Assembly: GCA_008501825.1 (NCBI GenBank)
Contig: QQUA01000023.1
Location: 124,001 to 188,000 of the forward strand
Source of the DNA: Planctomycetota bacterium
Lineage (GTDB): Bacteria > Planctomycetota > UBA1135
Direction: 5' to 3'
DNA: 64,000 nucleotides
This document shows, piece by piece, positions 59,773 to 64,000 of this stretch. The position numbers were made by a program, and so were the translations under genes. The number at the start of each line of letters is the position of its first letter. Position 1 is the first letter of the stretch. The notes beneath the pieces were generated by a model. That model saw nothing but the letters and a program-made list of their open reading frames with translations. It did not search any database and was not told where the DNA came from.

Positions 59773-60948
59773 ATGGTCGATCCGTGGGAAGTTCCCCACT
59801 ACGAACGTGAACATCACGCCTGTCCGATCGGGGCCGGATGGTGGCGCGGTCCAGCGCCACGGACGGGAGTGTGCGAGCGAGCCTTAGCGGAAACAGGAAT
59901 CATCGGTGGCGCCGAATTGGCCGACGGTTCCTTTCGTTATCGCTTTCTTCCTGGCGCCGAATCCCCGCCTCTGAGAAACGCCGCCGGCGACCCCGATGAA
60001 CCTCACACCCGGGCTTCCTGGATCGCCTGCCGCCTTTTTGCCGCCCGCCGGGCTTTTCTCAGCCCTTTTCACGAACCGACCTTCATGGCGGTTCTCAATC
60101 TGACCGAAGATTCTTTTAGCGACGGCGGCACCTTGAACTCGCCGCAAGCGGTTTACGAAGCCGCTTTGCAAAGACAGGCGGAAGGGGCCACCCTGCTGGA
60201 CCTAGGAGCCGAAAGCACCCGCCCCGGCGCTCGGGGGGTGGCGGCCCAAAGACAATTGCAAAAACTATTGCCGGCCATGGAAGTTCTTGCCGAAACCGGA
60301 TTCGAAGTTTCCATCGATACCCGATCGGCGGAAGTGGCGGAAACTTGCCTGAACCGTGGCGCCGGCATGATCAACGACGTCAGCGCGCTGGAAGATTTCG
60401 CCATGGGTCCTTTGGTAGCAGAACGAGGCTGTCGACTGGTCTTGATGCACACCCGAGGCAAACCTGCGGACATGCAAACTCGAGCTGATTACCGATTGCT
60501 GCTCGGAGAAGTCATGGACGAATTGGCGCAGCGAGTGCTTCGAGCTTTCGAAACCGGAGTGCAAGCGGAACAATTGATTTTGGATCCTGGAATTGGCTTC
60601 GCCAAAACCGCCGAGCAAAGCTTGGAGTTGGTCGGCAGATTGGATGCGTTCCGAGCCTTGGGCTTTCCGCTGTTGGTCGGTCCTTCCCGAAAGTCGTTCA
60701 TGGAAGCGGTCCTGGACGGCAAACCTCCGGCGGCAAGAGACGGCGGCACCGCCGGTGCCGCGGCCTTGTGCGCCGCACAAGGAGCCAGCTATCTGCGTCT
60801 GCATCGGGGTGGAGATTATTGGGATGCGGTCAAAGTAGCTTGGGCGGCCGCTGCAGCAGCGCATGCCGCCAAAGTCCAACAAGGGGCTGACCGAGAACCG
60901 ACTTCCGGTTCCTCTCACGCTCCGGCCCACGAGGACAGCACCCTATGA
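59773..60948 (+). CDS. folP: Dihydropteroate synthase with N-terminal extension
   Basis: 391 residues. The pterin-binding TIM barrel begins near residue 105 with MAVLNLTEDSFSDGG (family consensus TPDSFSDGG, so Pro is Glu here), then GAESTRPGA, DTRSAEVAE, MINDVSA, LVLMHTRGK, ILDPGIGFAKT, VGPSRKSF and a final LRLH where the substrate-binding Arg and His are kept but the following Asp-Val is changed. About 100 residues precede the barrel, resembling no domain I know. It condenses para-aminobenzoate with pterin pyrophosphate and is the sulfonamide target. cdaA overlaps its end by ATGA. Confidence 0.9.
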   Translation: MVDPWEVPHYEREHHACPIGAGWWRGPAPRTGVCERALAETGIIGGAELADGSFRYRFLPGAESPPLRNAAGDPDEPHTRASWIACRLFAARRAFLSPFHEPTFMAVLNLTEDSFSDGGTLNSPQAVYEAALQRQAEGATLLDLGAESTRPGARGVAAQRQLQKLLPAMEVLAETGFEVSIDTRSAEVAETCLNRGAGMINDVSALEDFAMGPLVAERGCRLVLMHTRGKPADMQTRADYRLLLGEVMDELAQRVLRAFETGVQAEQLILDPGIGFAKTAEQSLELVGRLDAFRALGFPLLVGPSRKSFMEAVLDGKPPAARDGGTAGAAALCAAQGASYLRLHRGGDYWDAVKVAWAAAAAAHAAKVQQGADREPTSGSSHAPAHEDSTL

Positions 60949-61865
60949 AATTCCTCCGCTGGTTGCAGGAAATGGGTTTCCCGCTGAGCGGCGGCCTACC
61001 CACCCTGCGCTTTTTCATCGAAGTCGCCCTGCTGGCCATTTTCCTGTACGCGGTCTTGCGGTTTTTGCGAAGTACCCGGGGCTCCAACGTCCTGCGCGGC
61101 TTGACCTACTTTTTGGTGGCGGCTTTTTTGGGCATTACCGTGCTCGGCAAGTTTCCCGAAGTCCCGGTGATCGAAGAAATCCTCCGCCACGTCACTCCGG
61201 CTTTGGTGATTGTTTTGGCGGTGTTGTTTCAACCGGAATTACGTCAGGGTATTTCTCGCTTCGGAACCGGTTTTTTGGACTTGTTGCGGATCGGCCGTTC
61301 CGGCGGCGAAGAAGAAACTTTGAGCAAATTGGCTTCCGCCGCCCAAAGAATGGCCAAGGAAAGAATCGGAGCCCTGATCGCTATCGAACGTTATGTTTCC
61401 TTGGCGCCGTATTACGAAAACGCGGTCTCCATCGACGCTCCGGTCTCTTCCATTCTGCTGGAAACCATTTTCTATCCAGGCAGCCCGCTCCACGACGGAG
61501 CGGTCATTGTGCGGGAAGACCAGGTGTTGGCCGCTGCTTGCCTATTTCCATTGACCGAGAACCCGGAAGTGCAGCGGCGCATGGGAACCCGTCACCGGGC
61601 CGCCTTGGGCCTTACGGAAGAAACCGACGCCGTGACCTTGGTCGTCAGCGAAGAAACCGGTCAGATCTCCCTTTGTGCCGGAGGCAAGCTGTATCGCAAG
61701 GTGCCGTTCGACTTACTCGAAGATCGACTCATGGAGTTGCTCAAGAGCAAAGCGCCGGCTCCAAGCAGCCGCAGCCGGGAAAGCATGGCTTCGGAAATTA
61801 CCGAATCCGCGGTCATTGATGCTTCCACCGCCACCCCGTCCACCGAAAAGGCGGCGACCTCATGA
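60945..61865 (+). CDS. cdaA: Membrane diadenylate cyclase CdaA
   Basis: 306 residues, starting in the folP stop. Three transmembrane helices (about 24-40, 52-70, 76-95) precede the DAC domain. The catalytic motifs are Asp184-Gly-Ala (LHDGAVIV) and Arg216-His-Arg (GTRHRAALGLTEETDAV), both intact, so it should make cyclic di-AMP from two ATP. The C-terminal tail is Ser/Ala-rich. The next gene encodes a YbbR/CdaR regulator and then GlmM, the order of Firmicute c-di-AMP operons. Confidence 0.95.
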   Translation: MKFLRWLQEMGFPLSGGLPTLRFFIEVALLAIFLYAVLRFLRSTRGSNVLRGLTYFLVAAFLGITVLGKFPEVPVIEEILRHVTPALVIVLAVLFQPELRQGISRFGTGFLDLLRIGRSGGEEETLSKLASAAQRMAKERIGALIAIERYVSLAPYYENAVSIDAPVSSILLETIFYPGSPLHDGAVIVREDQVLAAACLFPLTENPEVQRRMGTRHRAALGLTEETDAVTLVVSEETGQISLCAGGKLYRKVPFDLLEDRLMELLKSKAPAPSSRSRESMASEITESAVIDASTATPSTEKAATS

Positions 61866-63055
61866 TTCGGTTCCGGCGCCTCTTCTTCCACGACATGGGC
61901 CGCAAAGCCCTGGCCTTGGTATTGGCCGGCGTGGTTTGGCATCAAGTCAATCAAGGCATCACCGAGGAGCAGGTCTTTGAACTTACCGTGGAAAGCGCGG
62001 CTTTGGACGCGCCTCACGAAGGCGGCAAATTAAGCATTCGCCTGCCCTCTCACTGGCTGCTGGCCGATTCGGGACCGGGACAACTGAGTTTCCGCTTCAA
62101 AGGCCCGCGAGTGCAACTGGAACGGTTTCTGGCCACCAATCCTTCCGCCACCTTCACGCCTTTCCTGCCGCAACCGGGCGAAGGCCAGGACGAATTGTTG
62201 TTGCTCCACAATTTGACCCCTTTGGATTTGGAGTGGAACCCGAGTCAACAAGCCCGGGTTTTCCTGGAAGCGGCCGAAGAAGCCAATCGAAATTGGTTGC
62301 AGGACGGCTTGCGTTTGGAATTGAAGAGCGAAACCGAAATCCCGCTCCGGTCCTGGATGGTTCAAGTCGAGGGCCCAGGCCCACCGGAATCCCACCGGGC
62401 GGTGGTCGAAGAAATGAGTTTCGGCGTCGACCAGGTGCGGATTACAGGTCCGATCAGCGCGGTCCGGGAATTGGAAGATCTGTTGATGGCGGTGCAGCAA
62501 GGGGGCAGCGGCGCCATGACCTTGACCCCGAGTTTGCTGGAAGCCCTAGCCATCCCGGAAAACCGCCGAACCACCCTTTCCCTGGCCCTTGGCCTGAATC
62601 CGGAATGGGGCCGGCGAGGGTTGACCATGACTCCGGCTACGGTTTCCGTCACCCTTCCCCTTCGCAATCGCAGCCCTCAATCCTTTACCTGGTTACCAGA
62701 CGGCAGCAAGCTGTTGGTCATTGGAGCCGCGGAAAGCGTTTGGGAGTTGAATAGCCCCTGGAATCCGCCTTCCATCACCACCACCTTGGAAGATCTCCCC
62801 GGGTTGAGCATTACCCGATTCGACCAACAGTGGGGATTGGACAACATCGTTTTCTTCGTCGATCTGACCAGCGTTCGCAACGACACCCAAGAAGAACACC
62901 CCAAGGTGACGGTGCAATGGATGCTGTCCGACGAAAACCTAGGGGACGAAGAAAAAGCTCTCCGTTACCGGGCCTTGAAGTTGATTCCTTCCGCCGGTAA
63001 CGAAGAAGAATTTCGCACCATCACCCTCAGAAGAAAGCCCCAGCAAAACCCTTGA
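61862..63055 (+). CDS. cdaR: YbbR-domain protein CdaR
   Basis: 397 residues overlapping cdaA by ATGA. One N-terminal membrane helix (about 10-26: KALALVLAGVVWHQVNQGI) anchors three or four YbbR-like beta repeats on the outside. CdaR is known to bind and modulate CdaA in Firmicutes. It would play the same part here on the periplasmic side. The glmM start overlaps its stop as TTGA. Confidence 0.88.
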   Translation: MIRFRRLFFHDMGRKALALVLAGVVWHQVNQGITEEQVFELTVESAALDAPHEGGKLSIRLPSHWLLADSGPGQLSFRFKGPRVQLERFLATNPSATFTPFLPQPGEGQDELLLLHNLTPLDLEWNPSQQARVFLEAAEEANRNWLQDGLRLELKSETEIPLRSWMVQVEGPGPPESHRAVVEEMSFGVDQVRITGPISAVRELEDLLMAVQQGGSGAMTLTPSLLEALAIPENRRTTLSLALGLNPEWGRRGLTMTPATVSVTLPLRNRSPQSFTWLPDGSKLLVIGAAESVWELNSPWNPPSITTTLEDLPGLSITRFDQQWGLDNIVFFVDLTSVRNDTQEEHPKVTVQWMLSDENLGDEEKALRYRALKLIPSAGNEEEFRTITLRRKPQQNP

Positions 63056-64000
63056 GCCACCGCCTTTTCGGAACTGACGGGATGCGCGGCAAGGCCGGAG
63101 TCGAGCCGTTGACTCCGGAAACCTTGAGCCGTCTCGGCCGGGTCCTCGCCCGCCACATCGCCGCCGGCGAATTGGGTCAGGCCGGGGACGCCCAGGGCCA
63201 TCGCGTGTTGATGGGCCACGACGGCCGGGAAAGCGGAGAGACCCTCGCCGCCGCTTTGACCAAAGGGCTCAACGCCGGAGGCGTTCACGTCGACATCCTC
63301 GGCCTCAGCCCAACCCCCTCTCTGGCTTATTTGACCGCCGTCGGGCCTTATGCCGCCGGCATCATGGTGTCCGCTTCGCACAACCCGGCGGAAGACAACG
63401 GCGTTAAATTATTCGGACCGAACGGGCGCAAGCTCAACGACGAAACCGAAGAAGCCATGGAAGAAGAGCTGAAGGCGGAATTCACGCCGCCGGAAGCCTC
63501 TCACCCGGGCGAATGCCGGCGAACCAATCGCATGTTGGGCGATTACGTGGCCTGGTTGCGCAACGACGCCTTTCCGGAACTCAACCTCAAAGGCTGGAAA
63601 GTGGCCATGGATTGCGCCAACGGCGCCTATTCCAAATTGGGGCCGCGGATTTTGAAAGCTTTCGGTGCAGAAGCTTTCCCGGTGAATGACCATCCCGACG
63701 GGCGCAACATCAATTTCGAATGTGGAGCTCTTTATCCGCAAGTGGCGGCTCAAGCGGCCCAGGACTTTGGCTGCCAATGCGGTCTCAGCGTAGACGGTGA
63801 CGGCGACCGAGGTTTGCTTGCCGACGGCCAGGGCCGGATTCTGGATGGAGATGCTTTGCTCGCCGGTTTGGGCCGAGATCTTGCCGCGGAAGACCGCCTT
63901 CCCGGTCGAACCGTGGTGGCCACCGTCATGAGTAATTTGGCGCTGGAACTTTGGCTGCAAGCCACCGACGTCCGGCTGTTGAGAGTTCCGGTCGGGGACC
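63052..64000 (+). CDS. glmM: Phosphoglucosamine mutase, 3' partial
   Basis: 316 codons are visible, the remaining third lies beyond the window. It starts with TTG in the cdaR stop, giving SHRLFGTDGMRGKAG, the family N-terminus. The phosphoserine loop MVSASHNP has catalytic Ser109, and the metal loop DGDGDR is near 245. It makes glucosamine-1-phosphate for UDP-GlcNAc and hence for peptidoglycan and LPS. In both enterobacteria (ftsH-folP-glmM) and Firmicutes (cdaA-cdaR-glmM) glmM closes the operon. Confidence 0.95.
   Translation, partial: MSHRLFGTDGMRGKAGVEPLTPETLSRLGRVLARHIAAGELGQAGDAQGHRVLMGHDGRESGETLAAALTKGLNAGGVHVDILGLSPTPSLAYLTAVGPYAAGIMVSASHNPAEDNGVKLFGPNGRKLNDETEEAMEEELKAEFTPPEASHPGECRRTNRMLGDYVAWLRNDAFPELNLKGWKVAMDCANGAYSKLGPRILKAFGAEAFPVNDHPDGRNINFECGALYPQVAAQAAQDFGCQCGLSVDGDGDRGLLADGQGRILDGDALLAGLGRDLAAEDRLPGRTVVATVMSNLALELWLQATDVRLLRVPVGD

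Overview
This is a gene-dense, moderately GC-rich stretch of bacterial chromosome from a Gram-negative organism. LptE-like and BamD-like lipoproteins, several lipoproteins with lipobox signals, a GspG-type pseudopilin and many signal peptides point to an LPS-bearing outer membrane. The Bat (aerotolerance) cluster, giant secreted HEAT/PDZ/S41 proteins, an FG-GAP protein with a glycine-rich C-terminal beta domain, and a zinc-ribbon transposase together suggest Planctomycetota or a neighbouring phylum. That placement rests on general resemblance only. TTG and GTG starts are frequent, and at least ten gene junctions overlap as NTGA. No rRNA, tRNA or CRISPR array was seen.

Layout. (1) 1-11930: a 5'-truncated TPR/zinc-peptidase gene, then an operon of MoxR ATPase, DUF58, DUF4381-like lipoprotein, BatA, BatB, a TPR protein and a BatD-BatE fusion, ending in a shared hairpin terminator. 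(2) 12000-23540, mostly minus strand: secreted HEAT protein, an OmpR-type response regulator with its sensor kinase, a cupin, and a two-gene unit of a HEAT-PDZ-S41 protease and a large secreted protein. (3) 23800-31300: a lipoprotein, an Asp/Asn beta-hydroxylase-like enzyme, an extended SDR, a 1375-residue tandem beta-lactamase-fold protein and a small secreted protein. (4) 31340-36630: a minus-strand operon of thiolase, an inverted LeuD-LeuC-type aconitase-family fusion and a LeuB-type dehydrogenase, then a divergent SGNH hydrolase. (5) 36629-37771: a complete insertion sequence with 28-bp inverted repeats, whose tips supply the stop codons of both flanking genes. (6) 37770-46400: ACT and monooxygenase pair, PepSY-like lipoprotein, pseudopilin, an operon mixing acyl-CoA enzymes with peptidyl-prolyl isomerases, then FabH and a quinone oxidoreductase. 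(7) 46450-53630: GNAT-like protein, a Rieske-helical protein divergent from a SufR-like Fe-S regulator with twin palindromic operators, an FG-GAP protein and HutI. (8) 53720-64000: CorC-type CBS protein, RecO, BamD, LptE and FtsH, a strong terminator, then folP-cdaA-cdaR-glmM (glmM cut by the window end).

The units with the clearest joint logic are the Bat cluster (envelope AAA+/VWA complex), the regulator/Rieske pair (a metal or redox-responsive switch), and the last locus. That locus merges the enterobacterial ftsH-folP-glmM order with the Firmicute cdaA-cdaR-glmM cyclic-di-AMP cassette, in an organism that also has outer-membrane biogenesis genes next door.
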